DNA of 56,433 bases from Actinomycetota bacterium. GTDB taxonomy: Bacteria > Actinomycetota > Acidimicrobiia > IMCC26256 > JAENVU01. Shown here piece by piece: positions 33,923-42,495 of the stretch. Position numbers and translations under genes: made by a program. Every line of letters begins with the position of its first letter. The stretch's first letter is position 1. Location: contig VGBT01000016.1 of NCBI GenBank assembly GCA_016870395.1, positions 1 through 56,433 on the forward strand. The letters run 5' to 3'. The notes under the pieces are model-generated. The model saw only the letters and a list, made by a program, of their open reading frames with translations, made no database searches and was not told the origin of the DNA.

Positions 33923-34821
33923 GGTCCTCGGCGGCGAGCGTCGGCACATCGCGACGAGCGACGTCGGACAGGTGCGTGTCGGGTGCCGCGCGCGAGGTCC
34001 TCGACGCCGACCAGTCCGACGTAGTGCTCGGAGGCGACGACGGGGAACACGCGCTGCGCGCTGTAGTGGCGGACGTCGAGCGCGTCGTGCGCGCGGGAGC
34101 CGCCCGTGAGCGTGACGGGATCACGGAGCATGAGGTCGCTCACGCGAAGTCCCCGGAGGCGCACATGGACCACCGTGGCCGCCTCCTCGGCCGAGGCGCC
34201 GAAGTACACGAACACGCCGATGATCAGGAACCAGACATCGACGAAGACACCCATCGCCGCCATGACGATCGCGACTGCCCGGCCGAGCCCCGCGGCCTTG
34301 TGGGTCGCGGTCTCGAGGTCGTAACGGCGCTCGAGAACCGAGCGGAACACACCACCTCCGTCCATCGGGAACGCGGGGAGCAGGTCGAACCCCGCGAGCA
34401 CGAGGTTCACCCACGCGAGGCGGGCGACCAGCGGCCCGTCGAAGAGCCGTACGGGCAGGAGCGGGATCCCGGCGGCCACCGCCACGAGCGCGGTGACGAC
34501 CGCGAGCGCCAGGCTCGCCATCGGGCCCACGATGGCGATCGCGAGCTCGTCGCAAGGGTCTTCGGGGAGATGTTCGAGTCCTGAGACGCCACCGATCGGC
34601 AGGAGCAGGATCTCGCGCACGTCGGCACCCCGACGCCGCGCGACCACGCTGTGGGCCAGCTCGTGGGCGACGACCGACCCGAAGACACCGACGATCTAGC
34701 GCATTCCCGAGGCAAGGCCCGGGCCTTCCGGTGTCGAGGCCGCCAGCCCGACGATCAAGACGATCAGCAGGAAGCTCGCGTGTACGCGGATCTCGATGCC
34801 GAGGACCCGTCCGAGGGGCAT
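33923..34821 (-). pseudogene. M50 site-2 protease with CBS domain (Rip3-like), nonsense and frameshift
   Basis: ATG 34821 starts MPLGRVLGIEIRVHASFLLI. After 41 codons comes a TAG (34696-34698) where a Trp is likely in the family. The same frame continues with GVFGSVVAHELAHSVVARRR (HExxH zinc motif), GGVSGLEHLPEDP, and LLPAFPMDGGGVFRSVLERR (second zinc motif), then TM segments and the start of a CBS domain (LRVSDLMLRDPVTLTGG). A frame change near 33990 leads to THLSDVARRDVPTL, after which the frame enters the kinase relic. Reading the TAG as a sense codon would restore the protease core but not the CBS pair. Divergent from the hibernation factor at 35023. Confidence 0.72.
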
Positions 34822-34897
34822 CGACCAGCGGCGGCTGCCCCCCGCTCACCCTCGGCTGCCATGCACCCGACCTACGGCGACGGCGGCGATCCGCCCA

Positions 34898-34913
34898 GAG
34901 GCCAAAGGGCCTC
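34898..34913. promoter_or_regulatory. Palindrome between the protease relic and the hibernation factor
   Basis: GAGGCC-AAAG-GGCCTC is a perfect 6-bp dyad, 110 bp before the ATG at 35023 and 77 bp before the divergent ATG at 34821. It loosely resembles DosR-type half-sites (GGGAC-N4-GTCCC) but only about three of five positions per half agree. I list it as a possible shared operator. Confidence 0.3.
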
Positions 34914-35022
34914 GGTGCGGGCTGTACGCGTGACCCCCGCCCCTGGGCGGTGATCGCAGACCTCGCGATCCTGAGGATGAGTCCTCCGACGACGCCGAGG
35001 GAAGACCAGGAAGGGAGACCGG

Positions 35023-35811
35023 ATGAGCTTCGCGGAAGAACCTCAGGTCACGGTCTCGACTCAGGGGGAAGTGAACGCCGACGAGCGCGCGTACGCGGAG
35101 GAGAAGTTCGCCCATGTCATGAAGTTGGCGCCGGGGCCGGTGCTCCACGCGCAGCTGCGGCTCGCGATGGAGCCAGACCCGGCGCGCGAGCGCCCGGCCG
35201 TCGTGAAGGGTTCGCTCGACGTCGACGGGCGTTCGGTGCGCGCCCACGTCGCCGCGGCATCGATGCGCGAAGCAATCGACGCCTTCGAGGCGAGGTTGCG
35301 TGACCGACTCGTGCATCTCGGGGAGCGGCCCCAATCGCGCGAGCGGCGCCATCGGGACTCCGGGCCCGGCAAGTGGCGCCACGGTGATGCGCCGACGCCG
35401 CATCCCGAGTACTCCGACCGTCCCGTCGACGGGCGCGAGATCGTCCGCCGCAAGCAGCTGGCCCCGGGCCCCGAGACCCCCGACGAGGCCGTGTTCGACA
35501 TGGAGACGCTCGACCACGACTGGTTCCTGTTCACGAACGCGAGCAGCGGCGAGGACAGCGTCGTGCATCGGGTGCCGGGTGGGTTCGCGATCGTGGCCCC
35601 GAACCCGGATCCGGCGGAGCTCGAGCGGTGCGCGGCACCGATCACCGTCAGCCCGCTCGTCCCGGCCCGACTCGGTGTGGACCAGGCCATCGAAGTGCTC
35701 GACCTCGCGGCCGAGCCGTTCGTGTTCTTCCTCGACGAGCGAACCGGGCGCGGCTGTGTCGTCTACCGGCGCTACGACGGCCACTACGGCCTCGTGGCCG
35801 CGGCCGAGTAG
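35023..35811 (+). CDS. Ribosome hibernation factor, RafH/long-HPF type
   Basis: 262 residues. Residues 1-100 form an HPF/RaiA domain (VTVSTQGEVNADERAYAEEK, HAQLRLAMEPD, DAFEARLRDRLVHLG), which sits in the decoding region of 30S subunits. After a basic linker come two S30AE-C-like modules: EIVRRKQLAPGPETPDEAVF with DHDWFLFTNASSGEDSVVHR, and ITVSPLVPARLGVDQAIEVL with EPFVFFLDERTGRGCVVYRR. Two C-terminal modules are typical of RafH, the hypoxia-induced DosR-regulated factor of mycobacteria, rather than of ordinary long HPF. A GGAAGGGAG site precedes ATG 35023. The broken neighbours are also of DosR-regulon type. Confidence 0.82.
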   Translation: MSFAEEPQVTVSTQGEVNADERAYAEEKFAHVMKLAPGPVLHAQLRLAMEPDPARERPAVVKGSLDVDGRSVRAHVAAASMREAIDAFEARLRDRLVHLGERPQSRERRHRDSGPGKWRHGDAPTPHPEYSDRPVDGREIVRRKQLAPGPETPDEAVFDMETLDHDWFLFTNASSGEDSVVHRVPGGFAIVAPNPDPAELERCAAPITVSPLVPARLGVDQAIEVLDLAAEPFVFFLDERTGRGCVVYRRYDGHYGLVAAAE

Positions 35812-35828
35812 GGGAGGGGCGCTCCTGC

Positions 35829-36302
35829 TTACTCGACGGGCCGGATGTCGACGATCTCCACGGTCAGGGCCTGCTTGCGGGGCGTCTCGTAGCTGGCGGT
35901 CTCGCCCACCTTCTTGCCCATGAGCGCCTGGCCGAGCGGTGACGACGTGGAGAGCACGTCGTGGGTGTCGTGCCGCTCCTCGATCGACCCGATGAGGTAC
36001 TCGGTCGGCTCGTCGTCACCTTCGATCACGATCTCGACGATCGTCCCGGGGCCGACGTGGTCTGCTGTCGGCGACTCGACGACCACGGCGTGCTTCAGTA
36101 TGGCCTCGAGCTGGCGCACGCGCGCCTCGTTGAGGCCTTGCTCGTTCTTGGCCGCGTCGTAGTCGGCGTTCTCGGAGAGGTCGCCGAGCTCGCGGGCACG
36201 CTCGATCTTCTCCGAGATCTCGCGTCGATGTGGTCCCGACCGGTGCGCGAGCTCAACTTCGAGCCGGTCGTAGGCGGTCCGCGAGAGGTGGGGCTGGTCC
36301 AT
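35829..36302 (-). CDS. greA: Transcription elongation factor GreA
   Basis: 157 residues. The N-terminal coiled coil carries the acidic tip ARELGDLSENADYDAAKNEQ, whose Asp and Glu coordinate the second Mg ion in RNA polymerase for transcript cleavage. The C-terminal FKBP-like domain has IGSIEERHDTHDVLSTSSPL and GQALMGKKVGETASYETP. Rescues backtracked polymerase. Stop codons of the hibernation factor and greA are 17 bp apart, convergent. Confidence 0.93.
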   Translation of the reverse strand: MDQPHLSRTAYDRLEVELAHRSGPHRREISEKIERARELGDLSENADYDAAKNEQGLNEARVRQLEAILKHAVVVESPTADHVGPGTIVEIVIEGDDEPTEYLIGSIEERHDTHDVLSTSSPLGQALMGKKVGETASYETPRKQALTVEIVDIRPVE

Positions 36303-36339
36303 GAGGCGCCAGGCTAGGCAACGATGGTGACGATCGTGC

Positions 36340-37032
36340 TCACCGCTTCAGGAAGAACAGCTGCAGCTCGAGCTCGCCCTCGTCGGCGATCGACGCCACG
36401 CGAGGGGCGCTGGGCTTGGTCATGCCGTAGTCGGCGAGCGCGACCGGGAGGTGCCCGACGACCTGGATCGCCGTCCCGTCCCAACGGCCCTCGAGTGGGA
36501 TCGTCACCTTCCGGGTCACCCCGTGGATCGTGAGGTCACCGGTCGCGTCGAAGGTGGTGGTCGTCCCCTTCGTCGGGGGCTCCGGCAACACGACCGGATC
36601 CGTCAGCTCGAACGTCGCCTCGGGGAACTTCGAGGTCTCCAGTCCCTGGTCCCGCAACGCGTTGGCCCGGAACGCCGGATCGCTCGTCAGCGCCGTGAGG
36701 TCGGCCTTCACCGTCGCGCTCGTGACGCGATCGCCGTCGATCTCGAGGCTTCCCTCGACGTCGGTCGTTCTGCCGGTTGCTGTGTTTGCGATCGCGCCGA
36801 CGAACTCCTCGTCGATGCGGAAGCCGGCGAACGAGCCGGCCGTGTCGTTCGGCGTCACCACCCAGACGCCGCCCAGGGTGCCTCCCTCGGTGACCGGAGT
36901 CGGCTCGATCTCGGCACGAGGCTTGGCGCTGTCGCGCAGGAGGAACCACCAACCGGCCACGGCCGCCAGGCCGAGGACCACGATGCCTGCGATCAAAATC
37001 GTGAGGACGCCGCCGCGTTCGCGCTGGTGCAT
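36340..37032 (-). CDS. Membrane-anchored YceI-family protein
   Basis: 230 residues from ATG 37032; ATG 37050 adds six residues. One N-terminal TM (VLTILIAGIVVLGLAAVAGW) anchors an extracytoplasmic lipocalin-like YceI barrel: GVWVVTPNDTAGSFAGFRID, NTATGRTTDVEGSLEI, DPAFRANALRDQGLET, SKFPEATFELTD, and GVTRKVTIPLEGRW near the end. YceI proteins bind polyisoprenoid lipids. Single gene, divergent from the leuB leader. Confidence 0.85.
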   Translation of the reverse strand: MHQRERGGVLTILIAGIVVLGLAAVAGWWFLLRDSAKPRAEIEPTPVTEGGTLGGVWVVTPNDTAGSFAGFRIDEEFVGAIANTATGRTTDVEGSLEIDGDRVTSATVKADLTALTSDPAFRANALRDQGLETSKFPEATFELTDPVVLPEPPTKGTTTTFDATGDLTIHGVTRKVTIPLEGRWDGTAIQVVGHLPVALADYGMTKPSAPRVASIADEGELELQLFFLKR

Positions 37033-37090
37033 CGAGCCAGCCTCGCGCACCCGAGCCCGCCCGGCAGGTCACCTGTCGTTGTGGCGGGGT

Positions 37091-37120
37091 TTGACAGGGC
37101 CCCTGACCTGCTGCAATGCT
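37091..37120 (+). promoter_or_regulatory. leuB operon promoter
   Basis: TTGACA (37091-37096) is a perfect -35. With an 18-bp spacer, AATGCT (37115-37120) would be the -10, giving a start near 37127, three bases before the leader ATG at 37130. Confidence 0.5.
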
Positions 37121-37129
37121 GGCTGGTCC

Positions 37130-37177
37130 ATGCGCTGTGCCGACGCCACCGCCACGACCGTCATCGTCATTCCGTAG
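37130..37177 (+). CDS. leuB-operon leader peptide (15 residues)
   Basis: ATG 37130 to TAG 37177 encodes [15 protein letters not shown]. The run Val-Ile-Val-Ile (GTC ATC GTC ATT, 37160-37171) sits just before the end. A hairpin begins at the base after the stop codon and an intrinsic terminator follows. Same build as the leuA leader, but sensing Val/Ile supply. Confidence 0.8.
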   Translation: MRCADATATTVIVIP

Positions 37178-37234
37178 GCGAACGCCGCCGCCGGCGTTCG
37201 CTCTCGACCGTCCACCTCGGTGGGCGGTTTTTTT
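37178..37234 (+). promoter_or_regulatory. Val/Ile attenuator: hairpin and intrinsic terminator
   Basis: Hairpin 1: GCGAACGCCG (37178-37187) with CGGCGTTCGC (37192-37201). Terminator: ACCGTCCACC (37207-37216) with GGTGGGCGGT (37219-37228), one G-U pair, followed by seven T (37228-37234). A ribosome at the leader stop would block hairpin 1. The exact antiterminator pairing is not evident to me. It controls a six-gene transcript from leuB to gltX. Confidence 0.78.
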
Positions 37235-37250
37235 GTGCAAGGGAGCACTC

Positions 37251-38243
37251 GTGACCCACCGGATCGGGATCATCGCCGGTGACGGCATCGGCCCCGAGGT
37301 CGTCGCCGAGGCTTGCAAGGTGATCGACGCCACGGGCGTCGCGTACGAGGCGGTTCCCTACGACCTCGGCGGTGCGCGCTACCTCCGCACGGGCGAGGTG
37401 CTCCCCGACGTGGTGCTCGACGAGCTGCGTGGCCTCGACGCGATCCTCCTGGGCGCCGTGGGCACCCCCGACGTCCCGCCCGGCGTCCTCGAGCGGGGGC
37501 TGCTGCTCCGGCTGCGCTTCGAGCTCGATCTCTACGTGAACCTGCGGCCGTTCCAGGCGCCGGCGAGCGCGCTCAACGGCGGTGTCGACATGGTGGTCGT
37601 GCGCGAGAACACCGAAGGCGCCTATGCGGGCGAGGGTGGCTTGCTGCGCAAGGGCACCCCGTCCGAGATAGCGACCCAGGGCTCGGTCAACACGCGCTTC
37701 GGCGTCGAGCGCTGCGTCCGCTTCGCGTTCGATCTCGCGGATTCGCGTGCGCGCAGGCACCTGACCCTGGTCCACAAGACGAACGTGCTCACGTTCGCCG
37801 GCGACCTCTGGCGGCGGACCTTCGACGCGGTCGCGGCCGAGCATCCCGACGTCACGACCGGCTACGACCATGTCGACGCCGCGTGCATCCACTTCGTGCA
37901 GCGGCCTGAGCGCTACGATGTGATCGTCACCGACAACCTCTTCGGCGACATCCTCACCGACCTGGGCGGCGCGATCGCGGGCGGCATCGGGCGGGCCGCG
38001 TCGGGCAACCTCAACCCGGCCCGGACGGGGCCGTCGCTGTTCGAGCCGGTGCACGGCTCGGCACCCGACATCGCGGGAACCGGGACCGCGGATCCCCGCG
38101 CGGCCATCATCTGCGCGGGGATGCTGCTCGAGTGCCTCGGCGAGTCAGAGGCCGCCGAGGGAGTAGCGAAGGCAGTCGCAGGCTCCGACGACGTCTCTGG
38201 CAGCACCGCCGAGGTCGGCACTCGCATCGCGGAAAGGGTGTGA
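37251..38243 (+). CDS. leuB: 3-isopropylmalate dehydrogenase
   Basis: 330 residues from GTG 37251 behind AAGGGAG. Beta-decarboxylating dehydrogenase: [53 protein letters not shown], the Asp-rich [20 protein letters not shown] and [20 protein letters not shown]. Third step of leucine synthesis. First gene of the attenuated operon; ilvE follows after 4 bp. Confidence 0.94.
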   Translation: MTHRIGIIAGDGIGPEVVAEACKVIDATGVAYEAVPYDLGGARYLRTGEVLPDVVLDELRGLDAILLGAVGTPDVPPGVLERGLLLRLRFELDLYVNLRPFQAPASALNGGVDMVVVRENTEGAYAGEGGLLRKGTPSEIATQGSVNTRFGVERCVRFAFDLADSRARRHLTLVHKTNVLTFAGDLWRRTFDAVAAEHPDVTTGYDHVDAACIHFVQRPERYDVIVTDNLFGDILTDLGGAIAGGIGRAASGNLNPARTGPSLFEPVHGSAPDIAGTGTADPRAAIICAGMLLECLGESEAAEGVAKAVAGSDDVSGSTAEVGTRIAERV

Positions 38244-38247
38244 CGCA

Positions 38248-39165
38248 ATGCCTATCGAGAAGACCGAGAAGATCTGGATGAACGGCGAGCTCGTCCCGTG
38301 GGACGAAGCGCGGATCCACGTCCTCACGCACACCCTCCACTACGGGATGGGCGTGTTCGAGGGCATCCGGGCCTACGAGACGGCCGCCGGGCCGGCCGTG
38401 TTCCGCCTCACCGACCACGTCGACCGGCTCCTCGAGTCGGCGAAGATCATGATGATGGAGATCCCGTACACGGCGGAGGAGATGGTCGAGGCGATCAAGC
38501 TCACGGTCCGCGAGACGGGGTTGCAATCCTGCTACATCCGGCCGATCGCGTACTACGGGTACGGCGAGATGGGGCTCAACACGCTGCCGTGCACCGTCGA
38601 CGTCGCCATCGCGTGCTGGCCCTGGGGCGCCTACCTGGGTGACGACGCCCTCAGCAAGGGTGTGAGCATGAAGATCAGCTCCTGGGTCCGCCACGACCCG
38701 AACACGATGCCGCCGGCCGCGAAGACCACCGGGAACTACGTCAACTCTTCGCTCGCGAAGGTCGAGGCGCTGAAGTCGGGCTACGACGAGGCGATCATGC
38801 TCAACCCCCAGGGGTTCGTCAGCGAGTGCACCGGCGAGAACATCTTCTGCTGCCGCGACGACGTGCTCGTGATGCCGCCCCTCGCCGCAGGTGCGCTCGA
38901 GGGCATCACCCAGCACGCGGTGGCGACGATCGCGGTGGATCTCGGCTTCGAGGTGCGCCCCGACATGCTGACCCGAAGCGACCTCTACATCGCCGAGGAG
39001 ATGTTCGTCTGCGGCACCGCCGCGGAGGTGAGCGCGGTCAACTCGGTCGACGACCGGCAGATTCCGTGCCCCGGCCCGAAGACCGTCGCGGTCGCCGACG
39101 AGTTCGCCAAGGCCGTCCGCGGCCAGACCGACCGATACAAGGACTGGGTCGAGCATGTCGGGTGA
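38248..39165 (+). CDS. ilvE: Branched-chain amino acid aminotransferase
   Basis: 305 residues of fold-type IV PLP enzymes. HTLHYGMGVFEGIRAYETAA at the N-terminus, RLLESAKIMMMEIPYT, YIRPIAYYGYGEMGL, the Schiff-base Lys in PAAKTTGNYVNSSLAKVEA, and EECTGENIF-like SECTGENIFCCRDD. Last step in Val, Leu and Ile synthesis. Its end overlaps cimA by 11 bp. Confidence 0.93.
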   Translation: MPIEKTEKIWMNGELVPWDEARIHVLTHTLHYGMGVFEGIRAYETAAGPAVFRLTDHVDRLLESAKIMMMEIPYTAEEMVEAIKLTVRETGLQSCYIRPIAYYGYGEMGLNTLPCTVDVAIACWPWGAYLGDDALSKGVSMKISSWVRHDPNTMPPAAKTTGNYVNSSLAKVEALKSGYDEAIMLNPQGFVSECTGENIFCCRDDVLVMPPLAAGALEGITQHAVATIAVDLGFEVRPDMLTRSDLYIAEEMFVCGTAAEVSAVNSVDDRQIPCPGPKTVAVADEFAKAVRGQTDRYKDWVEHVG

Positions 39166-40774
39166 GGGAGGCCTCCCCGCGCGGGTCGAGGTCTACGACA
39201 CGACGCTGCGCGACGGCGCGCAGCTCGAGGGTATCTCGCTGACCGTCGACGACAAGCTTCGCATCGCCGAGCAGCTCGACTGGCTCGGAGTCGACTACAT
39301 CGAGGCCGGTTGGCCGGGAGCGAACCCGAAGGACGACGAGCTCTTCCGCCGGGCGGCGAAGGAACTCCAGCTCACGACGAGCCGGCTCGTCGCGTTCGGG
39401 ATGACCCGCCGGGTGAAGGGCAAGGTCGATGCCGACGACACGCTCCGCCACCTCGTGGAGGCCGGCACGGACTCGGTCTGCATCGTCGGCAAGTGCTGGG
39501 ACTACCACGTTACCGAGGCACTGGGCACGACGCTGGACGAAGGCGTGGCCATGGTGACCGACTCCGTCGAGTACCTCAAGGGCCTCGGGCGCGAAGTGCT
39601 CTTCGACGCCGAGCACTTCTTCGATGGGTACAAGCACAACCCCGAGTTCGGCTTCCGAGTCCTCGAGGGTGCGGTCACGGCAGGAGCCGACCGGCTGGTC
39701 CTCTGCGACACGAATGGCGGCGCGCTGCCCTTCGAGGTCGAGCACATCGTGCGCTCCGTCGTCGACTACTTCGGTGCCGAGGTCGCGGTCGGCGTGCATC
39801 TGCACGACGACGCAGGGTGCGGCGTCGCCAACGCCCTGGCCGGTGTGCGCGGCGGGGCGACCCAGGTGCAGGGGACGATCAACGGCTACGGCGAGCGCAC
39901 CGGGAACTGCAACCTCACGTCCATCATCCCGAACCTCTCGTTGAAGATGGGCGTCGAGACGCTGCCGCCCGGCCGCCTGGAGCGGCTCACTCCGGTCGCC
40001 CACCACGTGGCCGAGCTGGTGAACATGGCGCTGAACCCCCAGGCGCCGTACGTGGGCTCCTCGGCCTTCGCGCACAAGGCGGGCCTGCACGTGAGCGCGA
40101 TCGCCAAGCGCCCGGACGCGTACGAGCACGTGCATCCCGACCTGGTCGGCAACGGCACGCGCTTCGTGATGTCGGAGCTGGCGGGTCGCTCGACGATCCT
40201 GCTCAAGGCGGCCGAGCTCGGGCTCGAGCTCGACGGCCCGACCGTCAACGAGGTGGTCGACACCCTCAAGCAGCTCGAGCACGAGGGCTACCACTTCGAG
40301 GTGGCCGACGCGTCGCTCGAGCTGCTGATGCGGCGAGCCGCGGGCTGGGAGCCGGGCTGGTTCCACGTCGAGTCGTTCCGTGTCATCACCGACGACGCGA
40401 GCCCCGAGACCGCGACCGACCGCGAGCCCGACGGGGTCACCACGGAGGCGACGATCAAGCTGCACATCGGCGAGGAGCGGCTGATCGCGACCGCGGAGGG
40501 CAACGGGCCGGTCAACGCTTTGGACCGCGCGCTGCGCCACGCCCTGGCGGGTCGCTACCCGGCGCTCGATCGGCTCCACCTCACCGACTACAAGGTGCGT
40601 GTGCTCGACACCCAGAGGGGAACGGGGGCGGTCACCCGGGTCCTGCTCGACTCCACCGACGGGGAGGCCAGCTGGACCACCATCGGGGTGAGCGAGAACA
40701 TCATCGAGGCGAGCTGGCAGGCGCTTCACGACTCGCTCGTCTACGGCTTGCTCCGGGCCTCGGCCCGCGGGTAG
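39155..40774 (+). CDS. cimA: (R)-citramalate synthase
   Basis: 539 residues. TIM barrel with VYDTTLRDGAQLEGISLTVD, DYIEAGWPGANPKD, HLHDDAGCGVANALAG and QGTINGYGERTGNCNLTSII; GAQ instead of GEQ and the GWPG motif mark the CimA branch. The C-terminal regulatory domain (about 385-539) ends in an allosteric fold with HIGEERLIATAEGNGPVNAL. It condenses acetyl-CoA and pyruvate, giving a threonine-independent route to 2-oxobutyrate and isoleucine, which fits the Ile codons in the leader. Confidence 0.92.
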   Translation: MSGEGGLPARVEVYDTTLRDGAQLEGISLTVDDKLRIAEQLDWLGVDYIEAGWPGANPKDDELFRRAAKELQLTTSRLVAFGMTRRVKGKVDADDTLRHLVEAGTDSVCIVGKCWDYHVTEALGTTLDEGVAMVTDSVEYLKGLGREVLFDAEHFFDGYKHNPEFGFRVLEGAVTAGADRLVLCDTNGGALPFEVEHIVRSVVDYFGAEVAVGVHLHDDAGCGVANALAGVRGGATQVQGTINGYGERTGNCNLTSIIPNLSLKMGVETLPPGRLERLTPVAHHVAELVNMALNPQAPYVGSSAFAHKAGLHVSAIAKRPDAYEHVHPDLVGNGTRFVMSELAGRSTILLKAAELGLELDGPTVNEVVDTLKQLEHEGYHFEVADASLELLMRRAAGWEPGWFHVESFRVITDDASPETATDREPDGVTTEATIKLHIGEERLIATAEGNGPVNALDRALRHALAGRYPALDRLHLTDYKVRVLDTQRGTGAVTRVLLDSTDGEASWTTIGVSENIIEASWQALHDSLVYGLLRASARG

Positions 40775-40785
40775 CAACGCAGCCG

Positions 40786-41337
40786 ATGCCCACCGATCCG
40801 TACGTGCCCGCCGCCCTCGACGAGGAGCCCCGCCAGGCGCGCAACCTGGCCCCGGGCGTGCAGATGCCGCCGGCCCTCGCCTGGCGGGCCGACCGCCCGG
40901 GAGACCTCGGTGCGGAGCAGCCGGAGGGCGCGTTGCTCGGCTCACCGGGTCCGAACGTCGGGTACGCGCTCACGCTCGCGAACCGCCAACGTGGCCGCCT
41001 CCGACTCGCGCCCCACGAGCACACGCAGGACGCGGTTGCGGTGGTGGCGGCACTGGCGATGAAGCGGGCGGCGGCGTTCGGTCGGGCCCCGGTGAAGCCC
41101 GACGTCGACCTCGCCGTCGAGCTGCTGGGGTACGCGGGCGAGGTGCCGACGGCGGTAACAGCCCGGCGAGCTGTCGCCACCCACGGTGCGGCTCACGAGT
41201 ACGCGGTGTGCCGAACCCTGGTCGACGCCGTGCCCGTCGAGCTGCTGCGGCTCGCGCCGGCCGAGCTGGCGTCCCAGGCTCCTGCGGTGCGCGACGCGAT
41301 GCTCCGCGCGTCGGCGCAGCGCAGCGCGGCCGACTGA
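40786..41337 (+). CDS. Conserved hypothetical protein in the leuB-gltX operon
   Basis: 183 residues, soluble, Ala-rich. A Pro/Glu-rich head is followed by a conserved-looking core with LLGSPGPNVGYALTLANRQR, RLRLAPHEHTQDAVAVVAAL and DVDLAVELLGYAGEVPT, then helices to the end. No catalytic motif recognised. It lies 11 bp after cimA and 3 bp before the acyl-CoA dehydrogenase, so it is co-expressed. Confidence 0.6.
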   Translation: MPTDPYVPAALDEEPRQARNLAPGVQMPPALAWRADRPGDLGAEQPEGALLGSPGPNVGYALTLANRQRGRLRLAPHEHTQDAVAVVAALAMKRAAAFGRAPVKPDVDLAVELLGYAGEVPTAVTARRAVATHGAAHEYAVCRTLVDAVPVELLRLAPAELASQAPAVRDAMLRASAQRSAAD

Positions 41338-41340
41338 CCG

Positions 41341-42495
41341 GTGGGTCTGTTCGCGCTGCCCGACGAGCTCGAAGCGCTCCGCGCGGCGGCGCGGCGCCTC
41401 GCCGAGACCGAGATCGCTTCTCATGCTGTCGATGCCGACCGTGATGCCACCTTTCCCTGGGCCTCGTTCGAGGCCTACCGGGACTCAGGGCTCGTGCGGG
41501 CGATCTACCCCGAGCACCTGGGCGGCGACGGCGGCGGGGCGCTCGCCTACGCCGTGCTGGTGGAGGAGGTGGCTCGGGTCTGCGGTTCGTCGTCGCTGTT
41601 CGTGCTGATCTCGCGCCTCGGTGTGACACCGATCGTCGAGCACGCCTCCGACGCGCTTGCCGGCGCAGTGGTGCCCCGGGTCGCGGTGGGGGAGTGGCAG
41701 GCCAGCTACTGCCTCTCGGAGCCGGAGGCGGGCAGCGACGTCGCGTCCATGACGACGCGGGCCATCCGCGACGGCGACCACTACGTGCTCGACGGTCGCA
41801 AGTCCTGGATCACCAACGCCGGGATCTCCGACGTCTACACGGTCTTCGCCAAGACCGACCCGGCGGCGGGCAGCCGAGGAATCAGTGCGTTCGTGGTTCC
41901 AAGGGACACGCCGGGGTTCACCATCGGCAAGCTCGAGCACAAGATGGGCATGCGGGGGTCACCCACCGGCGAGCTCGTCCTCGAGGGAGCCGTCGTTCCT
42001 GCGGACCACCTGATCGGCGCCGAGGGCCAGGGGTTCGCGTACGCGATGGGGGCGCTCGACACCTCTCGTCCGATCGTCGGGGCGCAGGCGGTCGGGCTCG
42101 CGCAGGGCGCGCTCGACGCCGCGGCCCGGTACGTCACCCAACGCCGCCAGTTCGGCCGCGCGATCGCCGAGTTCCAGGGCCTCCAGTTCATGCTCGCCGA
42201 CATGGCGACGCAGGTCGAGGCAGCCCGCACGCTCGTCTACCGGGCCTGCTCGATGGTCGACGCGGGAGGCCCCACCGTGTCGAAGGTCTCGGCGATGGCG
42301 AAGCTCTTCGCGAGCGACACCGCGATGCGCGTGACCACGGACGCGGTCCAGGTGCTCGGCGGTGCCGGCTACACGACCGAGTTCCCCGTCGAGCGGATGA
42401 TGCGGGATGCCAAGGTCACCCAGATCTACGAGGGCACCAACCAGATTCAACGTGTCGTCGTGGGCCGCCGGCTCCTCGACGAGGTCACGACGTGA
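41341..42495 (+). CDS. Acyl-CoA dehydrogenase
   Basis: 384 residues from GTG 41341. FAD flavoprotein: ASYCLSEPEAGSDVASMTTR, DGRKSWITNAGISDVYTVFA, GMRGSPTGELVLEGAVVP, RRQFGRAIAEFQGLQFMLAD, and the catalytic Glu region QIYEGTNQIQRVVVGR. In a branched-chain operon it could act on a short branched acyl-CoA, but that is only context. It overlaps gltX by 4 bp (GTGA). Confidence 0.88.
   Translation: MGLFALPDELEALRAAARRLAETEIASHAVDADRDATFPWASFEAYRDSGLVRAIYPEHLGGDGGGALAYAVLVEEVARVCGSSSLFVLISRLGVTPIVEHASDALAGAVVPRVAVGEWQASYCLSEPEAGSDVASMTTRAIRDGDHYVLDGRKSWITNAGISDVYTVFAKTDPAAGSRGISAFVVPRDTPGFTIGKLEHKMGMRGSPTGELVLEGAVVPADHLIGAEGQGFAYAMGALDTSRPIVGAQAVGLAQGALDAAARYVTQRRQFGRAIAEFQGLQFMLADMATQVEAARTLVYRACSMVDAGGPTVSKVSAMAKLFASDTAMRVTTDAVQVLGGAGYTTEFPVERMMRDAKVTQIYEGTNQIQRVVVGRRLLDEVTT

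Noticed and set aside
30590-33949. Open frame of 1119 codons on the minus strand opposite the antiporter fusion
   Set aside because: Extremely rich in Asp, His, Arg and Glu with no domain motifs; it is the usual antisense shadow of a GC-rich gene. The plus strand has clear CPA2 and ACT motifs.
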